64,000 nucleotides of DNA from Adiantum capillus-veneris (taxonomy: Eukaryota; Streptophyta; Polypodiopsida; Polypodiales; Pteridaceae). The stretch is from assembly GCA_014529385.2 (NCBI GenBank), contig CM043957.1, forward strand, positions 88,448,381 to 88,512,380, read 5' to 3'. Below the pieces are notes generated by a model, which saw only the letters and a program-made list of their open reading frames with translations, had not been told where the DNA came from and ran no database searches. The translations under genes were made by a program, and so were the position numbers. Below are positions 53,255 through 64,000 of the stretch, piece after piece. Positions within the stretch are counted from its first letter, which is position 1; each line of letters begins with the position of its first letter.

Positions 53255-53537
53255 GGAGAGTCCACCCCAAGAGTGCAATGATAGAGTTAGAGAAAGGGAG
53301 TACAACCATAGAGAGAGAGGGGCTACCATCAATGGAAATGATAGAAGAGGGTTGAGTAGGTAGCTAAACATAATTATCATGAAGCCCTAGTTGATTTCTA
53401 ATGGATGAGATGAAGGGTGAGATGGACAATGAGTGATGGCAAGGTGAAGGAGGGAGGTGTGGTGGAGGTAGGAGTAGAATGAGCCAAGGAAAAGGCTTAT
53501 ACTTTCATGTACTCATGTTATGAAAGTTATGAAAGAA

Positions 53538-53596
<59 letters not shown>
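53538..53596. repeat. (GA)n microsatellite
   Basis: About 28 AG units, ending directly before a copy of the dispersed ~100 bp repeat. Confidence 0.95.
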
Positions 53597-53598
<2 letters not shown>

Positions 53599-53705
53599 AG
53601 TTGCATCATTGCCAATTTGTCTAAATGGCGTGCGGGGAAGTCTATAAAGAAACTCAAAAGTACGCTATCGAGCCATATAGCCACATCCTAAAACTTATGA
53701 AAGTT
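53597..53705. repeat. Dispersed ~100 bp repeat, copy 1
   Basis: Shares GTTGCATCATTGCCAATTTG, TGGCGTGCGGGGAAG, AAGAAACTCAAAA and CCATATAGCCACATCC with copies at 55138, 55223 and 56563. Confidence 0.75.
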
Positions 53706-53786
53706 ATGGAAGAGAGAGAGAGATGGAGAGGGTAGAAGTTATGAAAGTTTTCATCGTGAAGGTATGAAAGTCTTCATTGTGAAGGT

Positions 53787-53788
<2 letters not shown>

Positions 53789-53876
<88 letters not shown>
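53789..53876. repeat. (GA)n microsatellite
   Basis: About 44 AG units, the longest in the window. Confidence 0.95.
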
Positions 53877-53878
<2 letters not shown>

Positions 53879-53899
53879 GAGGGGGGGCCATCGCCAAGT

Positions 53900-54840
53900 G
53901 TTGACCCACACTTACACCAAGTTCATAGTTGAATGCCTCTAGTCCAAAGTGTTCTATTGTTCCTTGAAGAAATTCACTTACCTTATTGGCATTTATGTCT
54001 GTCATAGAAAATTCTGATTCATCAAGTCATCCCAGAGAAGCAAATGATAGTAGAGATGTGTGGTGCTTTGTCTACTCTGACAATGAACCTGTCCTATTTC
54101 AGGTTAAAAAGCATTTGTGAAACAGAGGGTGAGAGCCATAAGGTCTTATTGCTCAACCCAGCTGGTTGAATTGTTCCAATGCACGTCTAAAAGTGTGAAA
54201 ACAAATCATAGACAATTTGTTAGGGGTTAGGCTGTTCAATGTTAGGACGTTGGCTATGTCAGCCATCCAATCAAGTAGTGTGGCAAAATCCAAAAGTGTT
54301 GATTCAGTGGTTGGGTGGGGATATGGTTCAACCCACAACTGAGCAATTCTTTCACCTCCTTATCAGAGACAATATTCAAATCGTTAGTGTATACATGCAA
54401 TCCAAGATAATCAAAGTCTTTACAAAAATCCTTGAATTCATAGCACTTACAATTAGGGGTAATCTCATAAGTGAGGAACTCAGTAGAGTAGACAAAGAAC
54501 TTCAGTGGTGGATCATACTTCTATCCAATAGTGATGTCCTGCGACATAATATCACTTCCCAAGATAGATTTATAACTACGTTTGAAGATAGAGTCATGTG
54601 AGGAATTTTCCAAAAATTTTGAGCTATCATTCAGGAGGAGTAGTGCCTCGGGTTTAGAGGTCAATTTCATCACAAGAAGAGAGGCAAGTGAGAAGAGGTC
54701 GGGTTGAAAGGTCAAGTCCAACAGATATCAAGGCCATGTGAAGACAAAAATTAAACATGGTAAGTAAAATTTGGAAGGGAGCCCATCTTTGAACCATCCT
54801 AAATAGAGTCATAATGGTTGTGTGGCATCCCCCCATTGAA
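53900..54840 (-). pseudogene. Decayed coding-like region of unknown origin
   Basis: Interrupted minus-strand frames that look like broken protein: SDIMSQDITIG, then KYDPPLKFFVYSTEFL, CYEFKDFCKDFDYLGL, NIVSDKEVKELLSCGLNHIP and, in another frame, STLLDFATLLDWMADIANVL. The LLSCGLNHIPT stretch faintly recalls a motif at the start of Penelope-like reverse transcriptases, but no catalytic residues were found. The origin is open. Confidence 0.3.
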
Positions 54841-55137
54841 GGATATCTAGATAAACTAGATATCTCTTGAATAAGTATTGTAGCCTAGGTTCTGGTGTTC
54901 AAGTGTACTATGTGGCATTGTCCACCCATGTACGTAGGAGAGAGAGTTTCTTATATACATAGGTTAAAATACCACATGTGACTTCATTAGAAATTCAAGA
55001 ACCATAGACCACAACATCCATTTTAAGTAGACATATCTTTTTAGTCATTCACACCAAAAGATACATTTGTCTAATGTCCAGATCTTAGTTTCTCTAGAGA
55101 CCTGCTAGAAATGGGAAAAGGGAGAGAAAGGGAAAAA
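54841..55137. other. No recognised gene
   Basis: Segments about ACATATCTTTTTAGTCATTCACACCAAAAGATACATTTGTC recur near 55385-55430, so part is repeated, but no type could be assigned. Confidence 0.4.
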
Positions 55138-55222
55138 TATAGTTGCATCATTGTCAGTTGTCTGAATGGCATGCGGGGAAGTTTTAAAGCAACTCAAAAA
55201 TAAGCCATCGTGCCATACAACC
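55138..55222. repeat. Dispersed ~100 bp repeat, copy 2
   Basis: Begins AGTTGCATCATTGTCAGTTG and reads TGCGGGGAAGTTTTAAAG and CGTGCCATACAACCACATC. Directly followed by copy 3. Confidence 0.75.
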
Positions 55223-55322
55223 ACATCATTTGTATCATTGCCAATTATCGGAATGGCACGGGGAGAAGACTTAGGGAAACTCAAAGATGCGTCACTGTGC
55301 CATACACCCACATCCTGAAAGT
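55223..55322. repeat. Dispersed ~100 bp repeat, copy 3
   Basis: Reads ATCATTGCCAATTATCGGAA, GGGAAACTCAAAGATGCG and CATACACCCACATCCTGAAAG. In tandem with copy 2. Confidence 0.75.
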
Positions 55323-56469
55323 GCGTCACATAGGCTAGAGTAGCACATGAGACTTCATAAAAAATTCAAGATCCATCCATTTCAAGTAGACATATCTATT
55401 TAGCCATTCACACTAAAAGATACATCTATCTAATGTACATGCTAGATCTTACTTTCTCTAGGGTCCTGCTAGAGAAAAGGAAAAAGTGACACATGTCCTT
55501 CCTTTAGCAAAGCCAGAGAGAGAGCACCCTTACCTGCATCCACATTAAGAAAACAATCAACAGATTAGTTTCCAAACAACATTACAGGTAACTTGGGTGA
55601 CTCTAGTCGTCCTCCATGTCACCCTAAATTATACTAAAAGAGGAGAATGTTGTAAAAGGTGGGAGAATCTTTTCATGAAGCAACCTTTCTTTCCATTTAT
55701 TTAAAGCCCTTTTGTTCTCGTGCCTATGATGGTCCAGCCGTATTGTTCATCGCCATGGCAGAGTGGTTTGAAACTTCAAACTTCCAAGTTTAGTGCTGGA
55801 ATAACCTTCTTACCCACTTGCTTAGAAAAGAAGGAGGTGTAAAGGTAATGATTTACTCTTACTTGATATCCTAATCAACAAGGCTCTAAAACAAAGGAAG
55901 CCCTTGCTATGCTCACATATTAAGTAGTTGCTGTTAGGAAATGTTGAAAAGGAAACTAAGTGAGCTCAAAATAATGAGCTCACCTTTAAGTACTGCTTTT
56001 TTTTCTCAGAGTAAGGTGGACTAGTTTTCAAGCCTCACAAATTTCAAGGCATTTGTCACCGATTTCAACTATAGTAAAGATGTTATAATTGCACCGTCTG
56101 GCATATCTTCACTGCCTTGGTTACCATGCCTGCAAAAAGGACTCTGCATTTAAGTCCGCCCAGGGTATAAGCCCTTGGGTTTATTACATCCTAAGTCCCC
56201 AAGTCAAAGGTATTAAGGCCTAGTATATCCCATATAGCCTTATCATAACCTAGTTAGGTCTCCTTTGTGATCTAGTTATTCCATTAGGTCTCATCCAAGT
56301 AGTCCGAGCCAAATAGTGGTAGGCCCATTAACTTACTCAAATGTTCAAGTTAGCCTAATTATAAGAACTAACTTGACTAATAATTAGTTCTAAGTTCAAT
56401 TTTTGGGCCATGTGCCCATACCAGATTCAAGCATTTATAAACATGGAGTGTCTATCTCAGTGAATGTGT

Positions 56470-56470
<1 letters not shown>
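55323..56470. other. No recognised gene
   Basis: No ORF with a domain. Contains the second copy of the ACATATCT...AAGATACAT segment. Confidence 0.4.
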
Positions 56471-56471
<1 letters not shown>

Positions 56472-56517
<46 letters not shown>

Positions 56518-56550
56518 AACTCAAATAGAGAGAGAAAGAGAGAGAGAAAA
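56472..56550. repeat. Interrupted (GA)n tract
   Basis: Several AG runs separated by single-base changes. Confidence 0.9.
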
Positions 56551-56562
56551 GTATAGATAAAA

Positions 56563-56653
56563 TATTTCCAATTGTCTGAATGGCGGGCGTTGAGGTTTTA
56601 AAGAAATTTAGAAATGCGCAATCGTGCCATACAGCCACATCCGAAGATTCATG

Positions 56654-56656
<3 letters not shown>
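56563..56656. repeat. Dispersed ~100 bp repeat, copy 4
   Basis: TTTCCAATTGTCTGAATGGC, AAAGAAATTTAGAAATGCGC and CGTGCCATACAGCCACATCC. Flanked by GA tracts on both sides. Confidence 0.75.

Positions 56657-56719
<63 letters not shown>
56657..56719. repeat. (GA)n microsatellite abutting C2 5' LTR
   Basis: About 30 AG units. The LTR start follows with its first base apparently merged into the tract (GAGTCATAAAA in place of TGTCATAAAA). Confidence 0.95.
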
Positions 56720-56722
<3 letters not shown>

Positions 56723-57091
56723 TAAAAACTAATATCCAATTCTCCCAAATGATTTTCTCATGTTAAATTGGTCATTTAATATGGGGAGGTACCAAGGGAG
56801 TAAAAGCTAGAATATTGGTAAGGCTGACAGACCGGTCTTAGTAGGGATCCAAAGGAGAGAAAATAGGGATCCAAAGGGGGACATTCTACAAAAGAGCAAA
56901 GTGCATCAATGGAGCTTAAAAGACCTAAGGTTTAGCTTCATTAAGACTTCCATAGGCTAAAGTTCCAAAATTTTAATTCAATTGTCCAATGGCCAAAGTA
57001 GGGGAAAATTGGATGGTTATGGGAAGACTAAAAAGACTTTCCACATCCCAAGGAAGGAGGGGGCAAGCCTTAATGGTAGGGGATGAGAGAG

Positions 57092-57127
<36 letters not shown>

Positions 57128-58295
57128 CCAAGCTCTCCCCAAAGGAAAGAATGGACACATGGCAAGCTCCTAGGCCAGTTGCCCCCAATTCTCCCTCAAA
57201 TCCTACTGGATGGCCACAGAGGTGGACCAATGAGAATTAGGCTGGAGTAAAATTAGTCTAATTAAATTTAAAATGCTTGATAAAAGAACCAATAAAAATT
57301 AAGCTCCCGAGAAGACTATTGGACAGTCTACCAAGGGGTCCAATGAGCACCAAGCAGCCCAATGGCTTGCCTGATTCCTATTGGCGGTGAGAAGACTAAA
57401 AGGTCCAATGGGAGTTTAATAAATTATTTTAATTACCTAAAGGTCTCACAAACGGGGAAACGGGGACACATGTCACAAGGGTATCAATTATGCTTCTAAT
57501 TTGTGATCGGCTTAGCTTTGAAGGAGCCAATGAGAGGCTAGCATGAGTAATTAGCAAGAGGGGTCAACCAAGAAGAGAGAGAGAGAGCTGCATTTTTGTC
57601 TAACACATTGCTACACACACACACACACACACACACAACTCATGTGTACAAGAACTCTGTCTCCTTCTCCAAGAATTGAGAAGTAGAGGCCTACACCAAC
57701 AACTCTTGGCTATGGAATGCAAATCCAACCAAGAGCCAAGCTTCAATGGCATGCTCATCTCCTCTACCATGCTAATTACAAAGCTAAGCTATGCTATTAG
57801 AGTGATTATGTGAGGAGGATACTTCTTTCTTGTAAGATACATCTTCTTCCTCTCAATCTATCCTCATTCTTTGCTAGCTCTCACCATTTTTGTAGGTGTG
57901 TGAGGTCTTGCGACTGAGGCTAGGGACACTAGGTGTGTTTTTTGAGCAAAATTTGGTGCATGAAGCTTCCATCTTCATTGCACCAACAAGTTTTGTTAAG
58001 GAACACAAAGATTGTATTGTACAAAAGTCTCCTTTGAATAGGAGAAGCTATATTACAAAGCCTTTTTGGATGGGGGACCGGCTCCATGTAAATCCGGTCC
58101 TCAATTGTTGTCAATTGTACTATTTCTCTCTCTTTTCAAATATTGTCATGGCCAAATTAGCTAGGTTTTAATTGCTATGTTGATTTCTCAAATTAAGTAC
58201 TCTCTCTATGCTCATTAGGAACTTATTCTCAATGAAATGCTCACTATGTTATCAATTTCCACTACCCACAAGTTACTAGTGCATTAAATGTTACA
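56719..58295 (+). repeat. C2 5' LTR
   Basis: From (T)GTCATAAAAACTAATATCC to ATTAAATGTTACA, about 1.58 kb. Carries CA tracts at 57096-57124 and 57612-57638. ORFs inside it (56973-57240, 57896-58171) run over CA repeats or lack domains. Confidence 0.88.
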
Positions 58296-58296
58296 C

Positions 58297-58312
58297 TGGT
58301 ATCAGAGCTATT
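58297..58312 (+). promoter_or_regulatory. C2 primer binding site (tRNA-iMet)
   Basis: TGGTATCAGAGCTATT one base after the LTR end. TGGTATCAGAGC is the standard complement of the initiator-Met tRNA 3' end used by many plant LTR elements. Confidence 0.92.
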
Positions 58313-58708
58313 GGTTTCTCTTTTCTTGCTCAAGAAGAGAGGTCCTCAAGCTTGCAAATGGTCGGTGTTATTAATTGCAAAAGAGTAAGTGGAATAAGGA
58401 TTTTTCATCCTTGAAGCATGCCTGTTTTATGCACTTAAGGGGGATACCATTGAAAGCTATGGTCTTAATAACGGAGTCCTAATGGGCTTGCCTAAGGCTT
58501 AACCATTATTGAGCTATTAGAAGCTTGACAAGAACTGGTGTTGTCTTCGCTCTGTTGAACCCTCTCTTCTATTCCTTGCAATTAATAATATTTGAGCTAC
58601 ATGTATAGATGCTTGAGTGCTTATCTTTGAAGATAAATAGGAGTAGCAACTAGGGCTTGAAGTGCCAAAGCACAAGTTAAAAAAAATTTACACCTAAAAT
58701 TTGCTAGT

Positions 58709-59635
58709 ATGGCTGACAAGGGAAAAGAGATTAAAATGAGTGTTGATATCTTTGATTTTTCTAATGCCCCTATGCTTGTAAACTATCTTATTTCTAGGCT
58801 TCAACAAGCCTTGGGCAACCCATCCCTCCAAGGTGAAGTTCTACAGCAATTGCACACCCATGGTATTCTCCAAACTCCCCACCGAGAAAAGAGAGTACCT
58901 AGGAAGGATCTTGGTGAGACTTCCAAAAGAGGACTCTCTCTAATAAGGGAAGAAGAAGAGGATCCGTACGAAGGGCTCGAAAACTTGCTACTTGATGAGG
59001 GATCTCCCTCCCAAAGAAGAAACCAAGTTTCAACGGTAGAGCTCCCACCGAAAAAACAAGAAAGAAGTGAGTCTCCTACCACCTTGGTGGAGATGGCTCC
59101 ACGAAGATGGCGGGCAAAACGCTTTCCAACACCCCCTAAACGGAGAAGACCATCACATACTCCTTTTCACCATAATTCAAAGAGGGAAGAGAGAAAACAA
59201 GAGAAGAAAAAGGCGAGAAAGAGGTCACCCTCTTCTCCATCTTCTTCATCCTCTTCCTATTTTGAAGAAAGTGATGGTGCAGACAAGGAGGAACAAGGGA
59301 AGAAAAAGGCAAGAAAGAGGTCACCCTGTTCTTCATCCTTCTCATACTCTTCCTCTTCTGAAGAAAGTGATGGTGTAGCTCTCGAACCACCCAAAAGAAG
59401 AGGCCATAGGAAATCCTATGCCACCTAGAAAAGGTCGTCCAAGCTCAAAAAGTTCAAAGAGGGAGGAAAGAACATCTCTTTTCTTACTTACGATGGCACC
59501 TTTGGTGTTACGGACAAAGTCTTGGCCTTTATCCAACAATTCGATGCGGCGTTTGGAGATGAGGGCCTCACGGAGTCCTCTAAGCTACGTCATGTAGCTA
59601 TGCGTTTTCAAAAGTCCACCATGCACATTTACCCG
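58709..59635 (+). pseudogene. C2 gag, N-terminal part
   Basis: 240 codons from ATG (MADKGKEIKMSVDIF), then a TAG at 59426-59428, after which the same frame continues with FLTYDGTFGVTDKVLAFIQQ and FGDEGLTESSKLRHVAMRF, the start of a gag capsid-like domain. Before that lies a duplicated basic/serine segment: KKKARKRSP followed by a Ser run and EESDG, twice. The gag domain is cut after RFQKS and joined directly to RT. Zinc knuckle and protease are gone. Confidence 0.75.
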
Positions 59636-60370
59636 TCTGATGGAGAAGCTATTCAGGTCTCACCGAACTTTTACTCGTGTGTTCTTTGATGATATAATCA
59701 TCTACTCTAATTCATTAGACGAACACAAGCAACACCTCCAGGTAATATTTCAAGTTTTACGAGAAAATAAACTTTATATTAATCTAAAGAAAAGCGAATT
59801 TTTCTTACAAGAGATTCAATATTTAGGTCACATTATCTCTCTAGATGGCATCCAAATGGATCCACCAAAGTTAGAGGTAATAAAAGGATGGCCCAATCCA
59901 AGGAATCTGGATGAACTAAGAAGCTTTATAGGTATGTGTGCATACTGTAGATGCGTCATAGAAAAGTTCTCACAAATCGCGAGACCATTACATGACCTAA
60001 CAAAGAAAAATGTTAGGTATATATGGTCCACCAAGGAGAAGAATTCTTTCAAAACGCTTAAAGAGAAGCTTATCTCTCAACCTGTGCTTACATTGTCGGA
60101 TCTCTCAAAGCCATTTGAGGTCCAATGCCACGCATGTGGTGATTGCCTTGGAGCTGTTTTACTTCAAGAAGGGCACACCATAGCCTACGAAAGTTGAAGG
60201 CGCGACCCTGTTGAGCAAGCTCTAGGGATATAGGAGAAGGAACTCTTAGCAGTTCTACATGCTCTAGAATCGTGGAAGCACTATTTATTGGGGACTCCTT
60301 TCATTCTTCGAACGGGTCATCAAAGCCTTAAGTACTTCATGACGCAGACCAAGCTCTTCGACAAGTAAAT
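59636..60370 (+). pseudogene. C2 RT C-terminal half and RNase H
   Basis: Reads LMEKLFRSHRTFTRVFFDDI with both catalytic Asp residues, then YINLKKSEFFLQEIQYLGHI and MCAYCRCVIEKFSQIARPLH. RNase H begins FEVQCHACGDCLGAVLLQ; its first catalytic Asp appears changed to His. Stops at 60195 and 60231 interrupt. LRTGHQSLKYFMT follows. The fingers and palm start of RT are missing because of the gag-RT deletion. Confidence 0.8.
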
Positions 60371-61968
60371 GAGGTGGGAAAATTTCCTTTTGCAATTTCA
60401 TTTTCACATTTCTTACATTGCTAGCAAGCATAATCAAGTGGCCAATGCACTCTCAAGAAGACCGAGAGTGAATGCGATATCCATAGCAACTCATAATGAT
60501 GTATCTTCTATGATAGATGAGTACGCTATCGATCCCAATTTAGAGATGTGATTTTAGCCCTTGCACTAGGGAAGAAGGAAGAACCATATACCCTACAAGA
60601 TGGTTATCTTCTCTATGGAAATAGACTATGTGTTACTAACTCACTACGTGAGAAAGTGAGGAGAAAGTAATGTATGAATCTCATGCTCCTCCTTATGCGG
60701 GGCATAGAGGGATTCAGTCTACCCTAAAAGGGATAGAAACATAGTTCTATTGGCGTACCATGAAAGCAAACATACAAGAGTATGTTTCAAAATGTGTGGT
60801 ATGCCAAAAGACGAAGTTTGATAGAGGGAAGCAACTTGGATTGCTTCAACCTTTGCCAATCCCTAATTCACCATGGGAGAGCATATCCATGGATTTTATC
60901 TTTGGATTACCCAAGTCTATCCATGGGAATACAAGAATATGGACGATAGTAGACAGGTTTAGCAAACAAGCACATTTCATACCTGTCAAAAAGACTATTA
61001 AGGACCATCAAATGGCAACCCTCTTTATATCACAAATCTTCATGTACCAAAGCTTGCCAATGTCCATAGTGTCAGATAGAGATCCTAGAATGATTAGTAA
61101 TTTTGGGAAGGGTCTCTTTGAGAATTTAGGTACAAGGCTAAACTTCTTTTTGGCCTTTCATCCACAAATGGATGGGCAAAGTGAAATAGCTAACCTAACA
61201 ACTCTTGATCTACTAAAATCTTATGTCACAGAAGTAGATCAAAAGTCTTAATGGGAGAAGTACTTACCTTTAGTGGAGTATGCTTACAATAACATTGTAC
61301 ATACTTCCACGGGAAAAGCTTCTTTTGAGGTAATAGAGGGAAGATCAAAAAGTCCCTTGCTACTCAAGGTACATGGGAAGATGTTCGTTGCAGATGAATA
61401 TAACTCAGATCTGCAAGAATATTTCCAAGATCAAGGATGATATTTCCATCTCTCAGCAATCGCAACAGGCTGTTGCGGATAAGGACAAAAGAGCTTAGCC
61501 TTTAAACAAAATGATAGGGTCTTGCTTAAGTTTTCCAAGGCTCGATTAAGGCACACAACGGGCAAGAATCCTACAGAACACCAAAAGTACTATGCTAAGT
61601 TAGCAAAAGGGTACTATGGTCCCTTTCAAATTCATAGGCCAATCAATGAGATGACCTATCAACTCAAGTTGTCCAACCATTGGCTCGTACACAATGCTTT
61701 CCACATGAGCCTACTAAAGCCTTACAAAGGAGAGCCACCTCAAGAAGCAACCATTGAAGACCCACTGGAAATTGAGGACCAAGAAGAGGTGCTGCAACCC
61801 GAGTCCATTCTTCGACACAAAGACAAGGTATTGAGAGGCGGTAAGACTATCCGGCGATATCTTATCAAAATTAAAATTTATCCTTTTGAAGATGCTAGAT
61901 GGATGCAAGGCGTACAATTAAAGGATAACCTAAACCTTGCCAATGCTTACAATGATTCCCTAGAGTAA
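60369..61968 (+). pseudogene. C2 RNase H end, integrase and chromodomain-like tail
   Basis: Reads MRWENFLLQFHF, HNQVANALSRRP, then integrase zinc-binding HAPPYAGHRG and CVVCQKTK. The core has ISMDFIFG, SDRDPRM and HPQMDGQSEIANL, so all three catalytic acids are visible. Breaks: a frameshift near 60540, a TAG near 60743, a TAA near 61249, and stops at about 61440 and 61470. The open end at 61522-61968 carries YYGPFQIHRPINEMTYQLKL, HNAFHMSLLKPY, then EEVLQPESILRHKDK and RRYLIKIKIYPFEDARWMQ, which has the form of a chromodomain. Confidence 0.82.
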
Positions 61969-62322
61969 GCAAATGTAAATATGTATAAATGAACAAAGTT
62001 TTTGTCTTATAAGACTCTCTTTTTCTTTATTGTGCACAAATGTTAATAAGTATGCATGCTTAGGATCATGTTTGTGAAGACGACATCTCCCGAACACCAA
62101 GTAGAGTTTGTTACTCTACTATGGAAGATTGATACGGACTAATGTGCATACATGCTTGTGATAGTTAAGGCTCTCAAGCACCAAATGGACTAGTCATCCA
62201 TTCTGGAATGTTGTCCTAGGGTAAAATAGGGATCCTCTACCCGCTAGCAAACGAACTAATGATTAGGTTTTATCTTCTCTACCTCATAGTTGAGAACAAC
62301 TATGATTTCAAGACAGAGGTAA
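61969..62322 (+). promoter_or_regulatory. C2 3' untranslated region and polypurine tract
   Basis: No ORF. AGACAGAGGTAA at 62311-62322 precedes the LTR start TGTCATAAAAATT. Confidence 0.7.
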
Positions 62323-62676
62323 TGTCATAAAAATTAATATCTAATTCTCCCAAATGATTTTCTCATGTTAAACTAATCATTTAATATGGGGAGGTATCAG
62401 GGGAAAAAAAGCTAGAATATTGGTAAGGCTGCCAGACTGTTCTCAATAGGGATTCAAAGGAGGGAAAATAGGGATCCAAAGGGGGATAATCTACAAAAGA
62501 GCAATGTACATCAATGGAGCTTAAATGACCTAAGGTTTAGCTTCATTAAGACTTCCATAGGCTAAAGTTCCAAAATTTTAATTCAATTGTCCAATGGCCA
62601 AAGTAGGGGAATATTGCATGGTTATGGGAAGACTAAAAAGTCTTCCCACATCCCAAGGAAGGAGGGGGCGAGATAG

Positions 62677-62748
<72 letters not shown>

Positions 62749-63540
62749 CCAACCTCTCCCCAAAGGGATGAAAAGACACAAGGCAAGCTCCTAGGCCAGT
62801 TGCCCCCAATTCCCCCTCAAATCCTACTCGATGGCCATAGAGGTGGACCACTGAGAATTAGGCTAGAGTAAAATTAGTCTAATTAATTTTAAAATGCTTG
62901 ATAAAAGAACCAATAGAAATTAAGCTCCCCATAAGACTATTGGACAGTCTACCAAGGGATCCAAGCAGCCCAATGGCCTGCCTGATTCCTATTGGTGGCT
63001 AGAAGACTAAAAGGTCCAATGGGAGTTTAATAAATTATTTTAATTACCTAAAGCTCTCACAAAAGGGGAAAGCAGAATACATGTCACAAGGCTATCAGTT
63101 ATGATTCTAATTTGTGATTGGCTAAGCTTTGCAGGAGCCAATGAGAAGCTAGCATGAGTAATTGGCAAGAGCGGTCGACCAAGAAGAGAGAGAGGGATGC
63201 ATTTTTGTCTAACACACACACACAACTCATGTGTGCAAGAAGAACTCCATCTCCTTCTTCAAGCATTGAGAAGTAGAGGCCTACACCAACAACTCTTGGC
63301 TATGGAATGCAAATCCAACCAAGAGTCAAGCTTCAATGGCATGCTCATCTCCTCTACCATGCTAATTACAAAACTACGCTATGCTATTAGAGTGATTATG
63401 TGAGGAGAATATACTTATTTCTCGTAAGATACATCTTCTACCTCTCAATCTATCCTCATTCCCTGCTAGCTCTCACCATTTATGAAGGTGTGTGAGGTCT
63501 TGGGATAGAGGCTAGGGACACTAGGTGTGTTTTTCGAGCT
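62323..63540 (+). repeat. C2 3' LTR, 3'-truncated
   Basis: Matches the 5' LTR up to GGTGTGTTTTTCGAGC, then stops about 360 bp short of the expected end. Contains (AC)n at 62677-62746, longer than in the 5' LTR. Confidence 0.85.
62677..62746. repeat. (AC)n microsatellite in C2 3' LTR
   Basis: About 34 AC units, against about 14 at the matching site of the 5' LTR. The Val-Cys and His-Thr ORFs are artefacts. Confidence 0.95.
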
Positions 63541-64000
63541 GCAGACTAGTCTCTGTCGAGGATCCAAAGGAGGGAAATAGGGATCCAAAGGGGGATAGCC
63601 TGCAAAAGAGCAATGTGCTTCAATGGGGCTTAAAAGACCTAAGGTTCGGCTCCATTAAGACTTCCATAGGCTAACGTTCCAAAATTAAAACTTTTATCCA
63701 ATGGCCAAAGCATAGGGGAATTGGATGGTCATGGGAAGACTAAAAAGTCTTCCCACATCCTTAGGAAGGAGGGGGCGAGCCCATTTTGTAGGAGATGAGA
63801 GAGAAACACACACACACTCCAAGGCCTCCCCTTTACACATACTGGACACATGTCAAGCTCCTAGGCCAGTTGCGCCCAGCCTCCCCTCAAATCTTATTGG
63901 ATGGCCATAGAGGTGGACCAATGAGAATTAGGCTAGATTAAATTTAGTCTAATCATTTTAAAAATGCTTGTAGTAAAAGAAACAATAGAAATTAAGCTCC
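63541..64000 (+). repeat. Further C-family LTR copy, 5'-truncated, running off the window
   Basis: Begins GCAGACTAGTCTCTGTCGAGGATCC, matching the C LTR from about its 110th base, and continues in LTR order to the window end. It joins the broken C2 3' LTR at 63540 in the same orientation. Confidence 0.8.

Larger units (their letters stand above)
56719..63540 (+). mobile_element. Element C2: internally deleted chromovirus with both LTRs
   Basis: 5' LTR 56719-58295, tRNA-iMet primer site at 58297, gag N-terminal half, a deletion joining gag to the middle of RT, then RNase H, integrase, chromodomain-like tail, PPT and a 3' LTR from 62323 that breaks off near 63540. The iMet primer site and chromodomain-like end point to the chromovirus branch of Ty3/gypsy. 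The gag/RT deletion and several stops make it defective. C1 is the same family. Confidence 0.88.

Noticed and set aside
52916-53380. Minus-strand ORF of 154 codons with poly-Pro
   Set aside because: Driven by the G33 run and GA/CT-rich sequence; three frames are open at once.
62578-62851. ORFs with Val-Cys repeats in the C2 3' LTR
   Set aside because: Translation of the AC microsatellite only.
1-64000. CRISPR arrays, bacterial operons, rRNA or tRNA genes
   Set aside because: No spacer-repeat pattern, no ribosome-binding-site-led gene series, and no cloverleaf with a GGTTCRANTCC box was found by eye.

Overview
This is nuclear DNA from a land plant with a large, repeat-filled genome. The evidence is several lineages of Ty3/gypsy LTR retrotransposons (two with a tRNA-iMet- or tRNA-Asp-like primer site), long CT/GA/CA microsatellites, and one spliced host gene encoding an ERD7-type senescence-domain protein. 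The repeat types would suit a fern, other non-flowering plant or large-genome plant, but nothing here fixes the species.

Layout. 89-6447 holds the 3' half of a minus-strand gypsy element (D). It abuts, head to head, a 5'-truncated plus-strand chromovirus (C1, 6448-9840) whose 3' LTR begins at 9841. That LTR is split by a near-complete minus-strand element (A, 10468-28961, target duplication CAGCC). The terminal bases of A's own 3' LTR are in turn split by a gag-only plus-strand element (B, 10476-15433). The rest of the C1 LTR resumes at 28962 and ends at 29876. The insertion order C1, then A, then B can be read from the target duplications.

29877-34090 is the host island: a four-exon ERD7-like gene on the minus strand, with a foldback element in its promoter and another possible one in intron 2. 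34819-36921 holds an unknown ORF cut by a solo LTR (target duplication AATTT). From 37 to 49 kb lie degenerate gypsy fragments, including an RT/RNase H segment (44590-46023) of a type I associate with fungal elements. From 49 to 56.7 kb there is little coding sequence, with tandem duplications, a 33-nt G run and a dispersed ~100 bp repeat. From 56719 to 63540 lies a second, internally deleted chromovirus (C2), fused to another copy of its own LTR.

Most notable is element A and its relative D. A's polyprotein carries a conventional-position aspartic protease with a D-G-G motif before RT, and a second retropepsin-like domain with a canonical D-T-G motif after integrase, followed by a basic tail with repeated W-x-P-K motifs. 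Just after the pol stop there is a second polypurine-tract-like sequence, then a TATA box, then a conserved acidic ORF of unknown function. D keeps the same arrangement in decayed form, so it belongs to the family and is not an accident of one copy. Element A is not intact: it has two in-frame stops and one frameshift. All comparisons were made by eye; no searches were run.
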